From contig CM033117.1 in assembly GCA_019321725.1 (NCBI GenBank), positions 124,001 to 188,000 of the forward strand: DNA of 64,000 bases, in the 5' to 3' direction. Every line of letters starts with the position of its first letter. Positions within the stretch are counted from its first letter, which is position 1. This document shows positions 27,567-40,274 of the stretch, piece after piece. The DNA comes from Paulownia fortunei (taxonomy: Eukaryota; Streptophyta; Magnoliopsida; Lamiales; Paulowniaceae). A program made the translations under genes and the position numbers. The notes beneath the pieces are model-generated. The model had not been told where the DNA came from and searched no databases. It saw only the letters and a program-made list of their open reading frames with translations.

Positions 27567-27974
27567 TTATTTTCAAAATCGAATCGGACTGGTTGATTCA
27601 ATAGAGAATAGACAGTCAGTCCAGTTCAACTAATCTTAAATAACCGGATTTCATATGCAACCGGTCAAATTAATTTTTAATTTGATTTTTGAAATTTTAT
27701 TTTTTAAATAAACTTAAACTCGGTACCTTATTATATGTATGTAATTATTTGGATTTTATATTTTGTTAGATATTTTTTAATTAGTTATTTAATTTTTCTA
27801 CCTTTAAAATATATTAAATAACAATTAATATATTACATTATTATTATATATAGTGTAATAAAAAGATATAATTAATTTTCATTAGATCGATCGATCGACG
27901 ATTAAACCACTCCAACCGATTAAACCTATTAAATATAAAATTAATTTTATCACTAATTCAATTATAAAAACACT
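27567..27974. repeat. TIR-bearing dispersed repeat, family R1, copy 1
   Basis: Same order and orientation of blocks as 42775-43192: a start with GGTTGATTCAAT, a middle with ATTATTTGGATTTTATATTTTGTTA and TTTAAAATATATTA, and an end with TTAGATCGATCGATCG-like and TTCAATTATAAAAACAC. Its ends (TATTTTCAAAATCGAAT against the complement TGTTTTTATAATTGAAT) are imperfect inverted repeats. A MITE-like, Mutator-style element is plausible but not proven. Confidence 0.6.
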
Positions 27975-28801
27975 ACGTAGTTCATCAGCCTCCACAAGCA
28001 AGTCTTCCTCATTTATCTGGTTAATCCCACAATTTTGTCCCACATAATCCCACATGGTCCTCCACACCATTACAAAGTCATTGTGATTTGTGCATGGTAG
28101 AAAAAGAGGATATTAGCAAACTAACAATCAAATGATGAGTAATTTTCAGCTGAGTGCATGTTGACACATGTAATATATAATTTATTAATGTATTAGTTTA
28201 ATATTCTTATTTTATTCTAAATTGCGTAGAATTAAGTTGTGAGTAATTAATTGAATAATTTAATCAATTATATAAGATTTAATTGCGATTGAATACAATG
28301 TTATGTGTTAAGTTGAGGTGTTTAAGCCCATCAAATTCAGATTTTACACCTTAAAAAGTTGAATTTTTATTGTTGCCATGAAAGTGATAGATTTTGCAGC
28401 AAACCAACTCCACTTGTTTTGCAGCATGAAAGTGATAGATTTTGGAAGTGTAATTTGTGAAATTTGCAGCAGGATATCATGGTACTGAGGTTGGTTGAGT
28501 CACAGCAAATTAGGCACAAAGTTTAGTTGCATTAACGGTACTAATCCTTAGGGTGGGGATAAAAAGGGAAGGTATAGATAAATGAGTGGCAACAACGGCT
28601 ACAAAATTGATGTCGGGAATTATCAAACTGTCCAACTCCTTATGAAAAATAGAGATATAGCAAATATTTATTTAAATCACCATCGGATTGATTTATTTAG
28701 TCAGCTATATAATATTAATTGGAATGTTGAATATCAGAAAAGGTGTCTGTCAACTTCAACCTTACTGATTTCCTTCTCCTTTTTTTTTTTTTTTTTTTCG
28801 T

Positions 28802-28832
28802 GGGTGGGTGGGGCGGGGGGCGGGGGCGGGGT
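28802..28832 (+). other. G-tract cluster (potential G-quadruplex)
   Basis: Six G-tracts of 3 to 6 bases separated by single T or C, immediately after a run of about 20 T. The pattern meets the usual sequence rule for a G-quadruplex. No role can be read from the sequence. Confidence 0.6.
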
Positions 28833-29245
28833 GTGCTGAACTAAACTGGTCAATTTGTGGTCGATTTCTTGATTGGGCTAATCAATGATTTTTGGACAAG
28901 ATGTTCATGCTTGACAAAAAATAACAAAACAAAAAGTCGAATTTCTACAGGAATTTGGTTATTCTTTTGTGGCTTCATCAATGTTAATTAAATGTGGAGT
29001 TGTTGGAATTAGGCAGATTCAATGAAGAAATAGAAAACTTTGAATTTGTCCCTTAGGTATTTTGTGAAAAAAGCATAATTTCATCAAATTCTCATTGTGG
29101 AGTTTATTTTTTTTTCTCTTTCTTTAGATATTAAATATCAGAATATTTGATATAATTTACATATCAAAGGGAATATTCTGAAAATATATTCTTTTCACGG
29201 CCTTTATAAATCGAGGGTGCAAAAGGCAAATCGTGAAAAAAAAAA

Positions 29246-29279
<34 letters not shown>
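29246..29279. repeat. (ATT)n microsatellite
   Basis: About 11 ATT units following an A-run. Confidence 0.9.
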
Positions 29280-30618
29280 GCATATTTTCTTATTTGGGAG
29301 AGCTTGTTGCCTTTTGGCAAAGCATAGGGGGCAAATTTATAATTATACCATTTAAGTAATTGGTAATTATAACTCAATTAATATGAGCCTAATGCAAGTG
29401 GTTTTTAGTTAACACCATTAGTTAATTAGGTCAAAAATTGGGTCTTAATCCTTCATATGCCTCTCTCCATTAAATTTTGTAAGGTCAGTGACCTAACTAC
29501 AACACTATTTTCAATTAAGGATGTTGAGATAGTCATACCTAATAACCCTTCTATACTTGGTATAATTTTTCAATGAGATAATAAGTCGAATTAGGGCGAT
29601 AATAAATGGATTATATAATTAATCCCTTGATGAGCTCAAATCTGAACCCTATGCTTACTGTAATCATAATACTAAATTTACCATAGGCATCATGGAAATA
29701 CCCTTCGTCTTTTTAGCTCAAATTAGAGTTGGGCAAACAGTTTTTTCAGCTCATAAACTCTTCAAATAATGCAATTTGACCCTTAAACTCTAAAAGTTTT
29801 ATCATTCACCACCTTTTTATCTATTTCCAATCACCTCTACTAGAAAGTGGATAAAATCTACACAATTAGATTAGGCTATGGAAGTATTTGAAACTTCAGA
29901 AAAATATTTATTTCATTCATTTTCATTATAAATACGATTTGTTTTTTTCAAAATTTATTTTTAAACTCAGTCGCATATTATATTTTTTCATGCACTTGTG
30001 AAACTCATTTTCAAAGTTAATAATATTTTATGTTTTTTTCATGCAAAAATACCATAAAATAAATATATTTTTATTTTAAAACCTATATAATCTATATAAA
30101 AATATAAATAATCCAAATATATTTTTTATTACATAAAAACCTAGTATAAATATTTTTAATATTAAAAATATAAGCAAAAGGAGTCTATAATTTGTCATTT
30201 TATCAAGTGTGTCCATTTTCTAAAGAAATGAACTAATGAATCAAACAGAAAACATCATTTGATCGTTGGGGCCTCAAAATCTCTCCCAACGAGGTTGTTA
30301 TGGCCAAACAATTGATTGACCAACAACGTAAAATCATGTGTGCACCTACGAGTTGACTAAATTTAAAAAACCACAACCATACAAAACGAGCATGTTTCTA
30401 GAGATGACTTTTATGATTTTAAGACGTGGCTGTCACTCCGTGCACAAGATGTTGCACTTTGTTTGTGTCGCACTTTGAATTTAAGAGGGGTTATTCAATT
30501 AAGATGTGGTTGTTTTTTTTGTTGTTTAACTAGTAGTGTTAAACAAAAGGGACAAAATAAGATTTTTGTCTTCAAAAATGAACAAAAGGGATGAGCGCTA
30601 CTCACTTGATACGAACCT

Positions 30619-30622
<4 letters not shown>

Positions 30623-30690
<68 letters not shown>
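30623..30690. repeat. (TA)n microsatellite
   Basis: About 34 TA units with one slip (TAATAT) near 30664. Confidence 0.95.
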
Positions 30691-30694
<4 letters not shown>

Positions 30695-31273
30695 TGACGG
30701 ACTCAATACTAAACTAAATTTATTTATTTAAAAAGATTCAGGTTCAAATTCAAAAGTTTTAGAGTGTACACCTTATCATAACAAAACACAATTCTCATTT
30801 AAACACTTATAAATACCTCATTTTTAATTATTTTTAGGGGAATTCATTTAGCTTTTATTGCTTTGAGTTATTTAAAGTCTAACTTGACCGTTGTAGTATT
30901 TTTTCTTAGACTTTGTAAGTAACTCTAAGAGTTTATTCATGTAGTATGAAAAAGACCTTTGAAGCAATTAATCATATGAGATGAGTCGACCCTCCATGAG
31001 TTGAGACAATAATATCATGTATGTAATTTTATATTTTGTAGATTACTATCACTCAAACTAGGTAAATCTTTGAACTTAATTATTGAAAAAAGGAAGTAAT
31101 TACTGTTTCTGTCCTCTATAAATCAATTTCCAGATTTATAAATAACTCCTCACTAGATTTCCTGTGAAGATTCAATAAACATCGGTTAGGATTAAAATAT
31201 AACGTAAATGCAAGTCATGAAAATGAGCCATTCTTTCTTTTAGCCAATAGTGGACAAATTGCTTTAGGCCATT

Positions 31274-31434
31274 GGGCCAAGCCCAATGGAAAATATTTAT
31301 TTCAAGTTTCTACCAGAAAAATGATGTTTTGATGTTTTTGAAATTTAGGTTGGGCCAAGAGCCCAATTGAAAATATATTTTATAAGCTTCTATTAGTAAA
31401 TATGATGTTTTGAATGTTTTTCAAAATTTGGGTT
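31274..31434. repeat. Tandem duplication, two units of 78 and 83 bp
   Basis: Unit 1 (31274-31351) and unit 2 (31352-31434) both begin GGGCCAAG, pass through CCCAAT(T)GAAAATAT and ATGATGTTTTGA, and end in AAATTTRGGTT. A third GGGCC starts at 31435. Similarity is roughly 80 percent by eye. Confidence 0.75.
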
Positions 31435-31990
31435 GGGCCTTGGTTAAGTCGCATATATATGCATGATGTGGAAGGCCAATAAATACTTAACCTCACTTGG
31501 GGACTTCGGGTTACTATGGGAGTTTAGGGATACGAACACCACACTATATGAACACGGAGACATTTGAAAGGCAAAACATGACAGGGTTAGGATACATTTC
31601 TAAAAAACATAATTAAATTTATAATTAAAATATTAATACAATAAAAATTAATAATTAAAAGCTAAGAAATTTAAATTAGTATTGTACGATTAGATTGCAA
31701 AATGTAGAAGTTACATGTAATTTACAACGCTCGATCAAAAAACAAAAGATAAAAAAGGTAAAACTATTCGACTTTGAGATCTTGAGTTCAGATTGTGGAA
31801 AACAATAAAATATTACAGCACTTTAAAATACATTTGATTTTCTTTGTGTTTGGATGGAAGCATAACAAATTTCCTTGTCCTACTCTTGTGGATCTTGGTA
31901 TGCTCTCAACATAGACTGCAACTCTTTTCTTACACTTACCATCTTCCTCCACAAATCCAACTGACTTCTCTCATCACTTCCCTTAATCTC

Positions 31991-32025
31991 TCTCTCTATC
32001 TCTCTCTCTTGTGTGTGTGTGTGAC
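31991..32025. repeat. CT/GT-rich tract in leader of PMT gene
   Basis: (CT)n interrupted by A, followed by (GT)n, ending about 15 bases before the PMT start codon. Probably part of the 5' UTR, since CT-rich leaders are common in plants. Confidence 0.7.
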
Positions 32026-32040
32026 TATTCAGTGTTGAGC

Positions 32041-35000
32041 ATGGCCACAGGGAAAGCTCGCAGCATTAAACGATCCTCAGGAACTTCATATTCATCAACC
32101 AACACAATTGTAATCTTTGTAGCATTCTCTATATTGGTTTTATGGCTGCTAACCTCGAATTCCTTTGCTCCACCACAATCCACCTCTCGAACTGCCACAA
32201 AAACTCCCACACAGATAACGTCCATCGCGCATTCTCATCACTCAAAACCTTCCGTAAGTGAAGTCCACCCAGTTCATGAAGACATCCCAGGTGAACTTCC
32301 TGATGATGCCATCAAATCTGTCGACCCGGTTAGGCCTGATGATGCTAATGAGATTCAGGAAACAGGGGATGACAATAAAGACGCATCTTCTGATTCTGAT
32401 ACATCAAATGACTCAAGTTCAAGTGAGAAGGCTGATGAAGCAGGGAGTGAGCATAACGACGAGCAAGAAACGGAACTGGAGAATGATGTAACAAAGACTG
32501 ATAATGGCATTAAAACTGAAGCAAATCTCAATGATCAGGGCTCGGCTGTAGAAGAGGACAGAAAAGAGTTGGAAGGGAAAGAGGCTGTGGAAGAACAAGA
32601 GAAGCAAATAGCACTTGAGACTCAAACCTCTGAGGAAAGTTCAGTGACTCAAAAACAAGAAATTGAACAAACGACAGAAGAAAACCAACATTTTGAAAGG
32701 CAGCCGGTTGAAAATGATGATCCGGATAGCAATGAAAAACATGGTCCTGAGGAGACAAAAGTTGAAAAGGGCTCACAAGTTGATAACTCAGAAATCTCGC
32801 AGAATGAGATAACAGATGAAGATCAACAACAACGAATAGAAGAACATCAACAGCAGGAAGATGATCAAATTCAACCAGGAAAACAAGAATGGCAATCGAA
32901 AGATCCCCAGGGGGCAATAAGTGATGATCAAATCCAACACGATGAGGCACCCATACATTCAGCTGAAGATGGCCGTAGTTTCCATGGAACAGATGAGACT
33001 AATGCACAAGTAAAAAATAAAGAAACTAATCATGATTCTGTGGATGAGGAGGGAAGCAAGAAGGCCTTAAACCATAAAATGAATCAGGAGACATTGTCCA
33101 AGAAAAATGATGACGCCTCATTTCCAAAAGAAGACAACTCCGGGATACCAAAAGAATCAAAAGAATCAAAAAAGTCTTGGTCTACTCAAGCAGACCAGTC
33201 TGAGAGCCAAAAAGAGAGACGAAAGGCTGGATCAAATGATAGAGATAGTAGCATCTATGGGTATACATGGCAGCTGTGCAATGTAACAGCAGGTGCAGAC
33301 TATATACCCTGTTTGGACAATGAGAAAGTTATAGCAAAAATACACAACAGGAAGCACCACGAGCATCGTGAAAGGCACTGTCCTGAGGAGCCTCCTACTT
33401 GCTTGGTTCCACTGCCAAAGGGGTACAAAACACCAATTGACTGGCCTCAAAGTAGAGATAAGGTACGATCATTTAGAGAACATTTAGCATCACGAAATTG
33501 TTGTCATCTTTACTATTACTCCTTATTTTGTGTGTTTATGTGGTGGCAGATATGGTACCGTAATGTACCACACACATTGTTGGCAGAAGTTAAGGGGCAC
33601 CAGAATTGGGTCAAGGTGATTGGGGAGTTCCTCACTTTCCCAGGTGGTGGGACTCAATTTATTCATGGAGCATTGCATTACATTGATTTTATACAAGAGG
33701 TAAGATAGCTCACCAATGATAAAAAAACAAAATATGTCACATACACTATCATAAACACCAGTCATTTGCTTCATATATGCGGATTTTGAAACTTACAAGT
33801 GGTTATAGCATCATTTGTATGGTCCTCTCGGCTGTGCCATCTAATGTATTTACTATAGTATAAGTTATACACGTTGTCGACTCCCACAAATGAGTCATTC
33901 ATCTGTGCGACAAAATTCTTGATTTGATTATTGAAGTTCCATAAACATGATTTTCTATAGGCAGTGCCAGATGTTGCATGGGGCAAGCACAGCCGAGTAG
34001 TATTGGATGTTGGCTGTGGAGTCGCCAGTTTCGGGGGTTATCTATTTGAGAGAGATGTTCTTACAATGTCTTTTGCCCCGAAAGATGAACATGAGGCTCA
34101 AGTCCAATTCGCCCTAGAAAGGGGCATACCGGCAATATCTGCGGTGATGGGCTCTCAGAGACTACCATTTCCTAGTAGAGTATTTGATGTGGTGCATTGT
34201 GCACGTTGCCGAGTTCCTTGGCATGCAGATGGTTCTCTCTATATTTTCTTCAGCTTTACTAATAATCACTTTATGCTCTTAGCAAAAGTAAGCTTGCTCC
34301 AATCATTGCTAAAAATTGGTATTTGGTGAAGGTGGTGCTCTACTTCTGGAGTTAAACAGGGTACTACGCCCAGGAGGTTACTTTGTGTGGTCAGCAACTC
34401 CAGTGTATCAAAAGCTTGAAGAAGACGTACAGATATGGAAAGGTAGGACCATCTTCAATTTATTTATCTTGGTATTGGCACACAAAGCTAATACATGCAA
34501 CTATCTTTTGTTCTTGTAGAAATGTCTAACCTAACGGTGGCCATGTGTTGGGAGCTAGTCACAATCAGGAAGGATACACTGAATTCTATTGGCGCTGCTA
34601 TCTATCAGAAACCAGACTCAAATGATTGCTATGAGCAAAGAAAGCAAAATCATCCTCCAATGTGTAAAAGTGATGACGATCCTAATGCTGCATGGTGAGT
34701 TCCAATAATTTCTCATTACAAACATCCATCGACTCAATTTTTTTTTGCCTAGGTGTTGTAATCATTTTGAGAATTTCCATCTGGAAGGAAAATTTTACAC
34801 GTCTGAGTCAATAAGCATAGTTACTTATTGGACACTGATTTCTAGACTTTCTCAAATTTGTGCAGCATTGCAAACATAGTTATAAATGTTCTGTAGTTGG
34901 AAATCAATTCCTAAACCTTAATACTAACCAGAGTATTCCACGTACCTTTAATCATGAGTAAATCTTTCACTAAGTGTGCATTACAGACTTTAAGAGGATG

Positions 35001-36266
35001 TCTGAGATACAGATTACTGTTATCACCAGCTTATGTAGGAATTACAACTGTATCAATGGAATGACCCTAATAATGTAAGAAATGGTAATATCACTCTAGT
35101 CTTTAGATTTATATTAAGGTGGTTTCTTCAATTTTATGATCTTTTGACAGGCAGGCTCTTCAAGATATATGCCGACTTTTTATAACTAGATCAACTGCCC
35201 GTGATTGAAATTATGTTTCATTTATAGAAATATTTTAAGATTTTTTCTTTGCTTCTTACCACTGCTAGTTCTTGAGCAGAGGCCAATGCACGACAGCAAA
35301 CACCTGATATTTCTATATATTTACTGAAAAACTTATCTCTTCCCCACAATTATGGAATCAGATCACAAGTAGGATGATATTTTTCAGGTACGTACCTTTG
35401 CAGTCGTGCATGCACCGGGTACCACTTCAAGAAAATGAGAGAGGATCCCAATGGCCAGAAGAGTGGCCTGAGCGAGTGCAGACACCACCATACTGGCTTA
35501 ACAGATCTCAGATTGGAATTTATGGAAAACCAGCTCCAGATGACTTTGCATCAGACTACGAACATTGGAAAAAGGTGGTTAGCAAGTTATATATGAAAGG
35601 TTTGGGAATTAGCTGGTCCAATGTGAGAAACGTCATGGACATGAGAGCAGTCTATGGAGGGTAATTAAACATATAGTCGTCTCCCTCCTGAGAACTAGTA
35701 ACACTATAAGTCCTGCATTAAAGGATTCTCAAGGAAAAACTAACCCGAAAAATGCCTCTGCAGGTTTGCCGCAGCACTGAAGGACCTCAAACTATGGGTT
35801 ATGAATGTGGTGAACATAGATGCTCCAGATACACTTCCCATAATCTATGAACGAGGTCTTTTTGGAATATATCATGACTGGTGTGAATCTTTCAGCACAT
35901 ATCCCAGGACGTACGATCTCCTCCATGCAGATCATCTTTTCTCAAGACTGAAAAAGAGGTACTTCTAGTTGATCCTAGCATTGAGATTCATATTTGCATT
36001 TACACTGGAACATAGTGGGTGGAAATGCTGATTCATTTGGCACTTGTAGGTGTAAACTAGTGATCGTCATGGCAGAGATTGATAGAATAGTTAGACCAGG
36101 AGGCAAATTGATTGTGCGTGATGATTCCAGCACAATTGGAGAAGTAGAGAACTTGCTAAAGTCCCTGCATTGGAAGGTCTACTTAAACATCTCTAAAAAC
36201 CAAGAAGGGACACTCGGTGCTCAGAAATCCGATTGGCGGCCGGATTCTTATGCAGCTCCATCTTGA
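32041..36266 (+). CDS. Probable S-adenosylmethionine-dependent methyltransferase, PMT26/27-like (DUF248)
   Basis: Golgi type II membrane protein of the plant PMT/QUASIMODO2 family, thought to methylate wall polysaccharides such as pectin. Exons: 32041-33462, 33550-33699, 33961-34231, 34332-34442, 34520-34694, 35388-35660, 35764-35958, 36050-36266, joining in frame to 937 residues. Start chosen at [13 protein letters not shown]. An upstream in-frame ATG at 32011 sits in the CT/GT leader and adds only ten atypical residues. Residues about 22-39 are the membrane anchor. Residues about 60-400 are a very acidic, Gln/Glu/Asp/Ser-rich stem, which together with the length points to the PMT26/27 subgroup. 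The catalytic part has [14 protein letters not shown] (SAM motif I), [57 protein letters not shown] and [17 protein letters not shown]. No break seen. Confidence 0.95.
33463..33549 (+). other. 87-nt fully open intron 1 of PMT gene
   Basis: Bounded by GTACGA and GGCAG. Its length is divisible by three and it has no stop in frame, so exon 1 reads straight through. Family alignment (SRDK then IWYRNVPHT) argues that it is spliced out, but retention would insert 29 residues without breaking the protein. Confidence 0.75.
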
Positions 36267-38140
36267 TTAGGAGAAAGGAATAGCATCAAAGACAACATGA
36301 TGCAGAGAATCGAGAGGAGCAAGAACCCCCCCCCCCCCCCCCCTGAAGAAAAAGGTCCAATGACGGCTACGGGTCTCTTTTTTTTTTTGGGTATTAATCT
36401 TCTTTAAATTATTTCCCAAAACACAACAAAGTCAGTGCTGCTGTAGTTCCCCATAGATTTTTAGGACAGCGTTATATAGTTTATACTTTGTATTACATGT
36501 TTTTTTGATGATAAAAAAAAAAACAAGAGCCCTTTTGATTCCCAGTAGGAAACTTGATATAATTAGCAACCCTAGTTATGGCCAAAGTAATATTTGCAAA
36601 ATTATAATTCTAAACCATTCAAATCCCACCTTGCAAATGAAGTGAAAATAGATGATGACAAATTAACCATACTCATGTGTCAATAACTGAACCTAGGAAA
36701 ATTTATTGTTTATCAATGTGAAGGCCTTGCTGAAGGCGTTAAAGCACTGAAATGAACATTTGTATTTGTGTTTCCTAAGCTCCCGGAAAATGGTCTAACT
36801 TTTTGCAAAGAATAGAATCCATGACTATTTTATTTTTTGGTGTGACATGTCACTTTGCTTTCTTAAACTATGAAACTACAAATTTTATCCCCTCTGATAA
36901 AGAAAGTATAAATCTATTTTTAATTTTACTTCTCTTTGCAAAATATTTGGAAGATATTAAAGTGAGATATTTCAACTTAGAAAAGCTATATGATCCATCT
37001 TTTTTTTTTTTCTCTAATTTAGAAAAAATGAAAATAACCACGCTTTTCTTTAATTAATTTTAAAAAGTAAACATAGAAGATGTATTCCACATTTTTTATT
37101 AATATTGAAATATTAAAATAAATATAGGTCACACAAGTCTTAAGTTGAATTTTTGCTATTTCTGCTTTTATACGCGTGTTGTACTCCACGCTGTTTTAGT
37201 AATATCATAAAAAAGATACAAAAAATAAAAAATATTAAAAAATAAGTCCCTGCTTCTTTTATTAACTAAAAATAAATAAATAGAGTGTCTGAATGGAGTC
37301 CAAGTTTTTTCATTTTCTGATAAAAAAAAAGTACCTTGAAAAATTAAAGTAGTTAGCACATCAACAGACCGGTTATATATATATATATATATATCTTAAA
37401 AGCGTTAATGCATGCACGCGTTTGAGTATTAATGAAAAAAAAGAAAATTGACGGTATGATGTTGATCCTAGCCTCTTGTTTATATATTTAAAAAATAAAA
37501 TTGTCTTTATTTAAAAAAACAATTAAAGGCATGAACATAATCGAAGACCTTACTATAAAAACTTTCTGGAATTTTTTTAGATTTTATTATAAATAATTGA
37601 AAAAAAATCAGTTTACAATGAATTTATTTTTGAATGAAGGTCCCACCGCCCACGGAAGTTACAGGGCAATTTCCTCTAAAATTTGAATGTCAGTTCTAAA
37701 TATGTAGTAGTGATTTTCGAGTAGTAACATGAAAGTCTCATCTTTTGTATCTGGGTCATTGCCTAGTTGTGAGTATCTGTTCCATCGTGTGATAGCCACG
37801 ATTCCTGAATTGATGTTATGAACACGGTACGATCACCCTACAAAGCCAACTCAAGGATATTCAAAAAATCATAGGCAAAAAAGATGCATGTGCAGCAATA
37901 ACAAAAATTAGACCAACTCCTAGCATCCCAGTATCATTCGTTTAAAGAATTTGATTAACTCTGCAATCTTTTCATGATTGAAATGTATACATGACATTGA
38001 AAATCTCAATCAACAAACCCTGTGTTAGCAATTCAACATGATCAAGAGAATTTAAGTCCAACTTCTCCAATTGATCTCGTTCATAACCATTTGTAGAATC
38101 AAAAGAAAACCCAGGAAAAATAAATAAATAAATAACCCAG
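36267..38140. other. PMT 3' UTR and spacer
   Basis: Begins with the 3' UTR, which includes a poly(C) tract of about 16 at 36327-36343. Then comes AT-rich sequence with a (TA)n at 37375-37394. No exon recognised on either strand. Confidence 0.45.
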
Positions 38141-38329
38141 AGAAAACTGGAAAACACAATTACAAATTCACGTGAGGGGCGAGCAAATGAGGACTCGGGC
38201 GAAGTGTTCGACTCGGAAGAATGGCATTATGCTGTGGATGATGAACAAGATAATTTTGCTGAAGAAAGTTTATTTCATCTTAATGAAATGAGCTCATCAA
38301 GCTTAGATACTGATGATGTCTCTGGCATG
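38141..38329 (+). CDS. Possible upstream exon (acidic peptide), perhaps of the F-box gene
   Basis: A 63-codon open stretch flanked by an acceptor-like ACCCAG and a donor-like ATG|GTAAAC. It encodes an acidic, Ser-rich peptide with clear coding flavour (GEVFDSEEWHYAVDDEQD, then FAEESLFHLNEMSSSS). There is no in-frame start codon, so any first exon is upstream or lost. Its end is in phase 0, which matches a possible acceptor at 39211 (TTACCAG|AAG) that opens directly into the F-box frame. I infer, without family proof, that it could be the N-terminal part of the F-box gene. I do not recognise the peptide. Confidence 0.4.
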
Positions 38330-39174
38330 GTAAACATTGTGATACTTTTCTACTTTTTTTAACTCTTCGAAGGGTTAAACAAATAAAAGATCTGCAACCT
38401 GTAAAGCTATCAGAATGTAGTTCTTTGCATAACCACAATGAATACCCTGAAAAGAACTTTAAAGTGAGTAAGCCATTTGAGGTAGTGTGACCTTGTGACT
38501 CTGGTTGCTTAACCCAATAAGCCTGACGAAACTAAGTAATTATCTTATACTATTGCCAATCAAAATATCATGTAAGTAGCTTATCTAGCAGACCTATGGC
38601 AATGAATAGCTGAAATGAATATGTGTGCACTGTAACTTGCTAAAAAAAGTATTTCTTATGGATTGCAGTAGGTTCCATGGTATGTACAACGAAAATTTCC
38701 GAGTTTGTTTGTAGATGGTTGATTATCCTGGGAATTGTTTCAATGTTTTTCCGTGTGAGGCAATCAGACAATTGATATTATTTGTTCTGTTCGGCCAATG
38801 TTCTGTACAAAGTTTTTTGATTTGTACAACAGTGCTTTGGCAATGACAGTTCTTATCATGGCTATAATATCAGTAAAGAACTTCATGTATACTACATTAG
38901 ATCTCTTTCAAATTTTGTTTCTCGAACAGCCCTATTCAATCCCATATTTAGTCTTTTTTTTTTTCTTTTTTGGTTTTTCCTTTCAGAAAGTCTTCGTAGT
39001 GATTGAGTTTCAGCTTTGTGGACTCTGTTCCCTCATGCTCGATTCATTCTAGTACATTTCAGCTAGGATTTTGAAAATTCTTCTTGAGAGCCTACAACAT
39101 TTGTCGTTGATTAATGGTAGAAAATATATTGTTTATGCTCCTTGTTGACATGTTTTTCTAGGTTTAATTGCAGC

Positions 39175-40274
39175 ATGCACAATATCAATTTTAGAACTGC
39201 AGCTTACCAGAAGCTAGACAACTTCATTCCTCCTTTCACAAGAAAGAAAGAAGATATGGAGATTAAAGATGTAGTACAGGATAATGTTCTCCCATTTTTT
39301 CCAGCAAAGAGCCTTCTGAGATTCAGGTCTGTGTCGAAAGAGTGTGATCACTGGACTAGGAGTCCTTTTTTAGCCCATCATCAAAGTTACTGCTTCCAAG
39401 ATATATCTGGCTTCTTTGTCAATGTAATAATACAAATCCTACATTTTTTACCCTGAACCATGCTGCTTATGGGTTTCCTACACCTTCCCTTACATTCTTA
39501 CCTGCTGTTGTCACTATAAGGAGCTCTTCCAATGGCTTGCTCCTCTGCCAAGGCCGTACTGGTAATGGTTCGTACTACATCTGCAACCCTGCAAACAAGG
39601 ACTGGAAAGAGCTTCATGAACCAGAATATTATGATGGATCTGAACCAGCTTTTGTCCTGGCCTTTGAACCTTCTGTACTCAATATGGAAGCACATTATCA
39701 GTTGATTTGTGCAGTAGCTTTGCTCAGTCAGCCAATTGTTTACAGTGAACTATACTCCTCTGAAACAAGATCCTGGAGGCGCTCGGCTACAATCTTTGTA
39801 GAGTTAGGAGATTTGAGTTTCACAGGTAATGGATTCTGCATGAATGGAATGGCTTATTGGGAAACATCCACAAGAAAGTATTAGCTTTTGATCTGAAGAA
39901 TGAGCTTCATGGTATTATATCACTACCTTCTGAGCCCCCACCAGGTGCAGTCTTGGCAGAGATTCGTGAGGAACTATGCTACATCAATATATCTAATTAC
40001 TCGAGCAATGAATACTCTATAAAGATCTATGGCGGTGCAGACATGAGCTTGAGACATAGAATAGACGTACGTCTTGAACCGGTGCCAAAAGTCATTCAAG
40101 GATATCGTGTTCTGCCTTCTGTTCAAGGTGATGTAGTGATGATTCTTGTTGGAAATTCCATATACTCTTACAGCTTGAGCGATCAAAGAATTGAAGATAA
40201 GCAGGGAAGGAGTCGATTCTTTGGCTACAACTAGGTTTCTGCCTTATGTGAACAGTCTTGTGAGTGTGGCCTGA
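39175..40274 (+). pseudogene. F-box protein (At5g49610-like) with three frame breaks
   Basis: F-box proteins are substrate receptors of SCF ubiquitin ligases. The F-box motif is at about 39265-39350 (VVQDNVLPFFPAKSLLRFRSVSKE), followed by the F-box-associated region: SSNGLLLCQGRTGNGSYY, ICNPANKDWKELHEP, LAFEPSVLNMEAHYQL, AFDLKNELHG. Frame 1 runs to HHQSYCFQDISGFF and breaks at TTT 39415-39417 (one base short), continuing as TLNHAAYGFPTPSLTF in the next frame. A second break at AAA 39875-39877 (one base short) moves from WETSTRK to KVLAFDL. A third near 40195-40201 (one base over, or two short) moves to a C-terminus ending FLPYVNSLVSVA and TGA at 40272-40274. Without restoration the longest pieces are about 104, 115 and 125 residues. 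Start could be 39175 or an acceptor at 39211. Between breaks the protein looks well conserved, so assembly error is as likely as decay. Confidence 0.75.

Larger units (their letters stand above)
27975..31990. other. Gene-free spacer upstream of the PMT gene
   Basis: No exon recognised. Holds an 18-bp direct duplication (ATGAAAGTGATAGATTTT at 28378 and 28426), a T-run followed by a G-rich tract (28780-28833), an (ATT)n, a long (TA)n, and a 78/83-bp tandem duplication at 31274-31434. Some low-complexity pieces resemble LTR leaders (TATAAATACCTCATTTTT near 30810), but too weakly to call. Confidence 0.45.

Noticed and set aside
28582..28839. 85-codon frame ending in Phe-rich and Gly-rich peptide
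   Set aside because: Its end is simply the T-run and G-run translated; the first part shows no family.
32258..32950. Open frames on both strands within PMT exon 1
   Set aside because: Shadows of the repetitive Glu/Gln/Asp-rich coding sequence.
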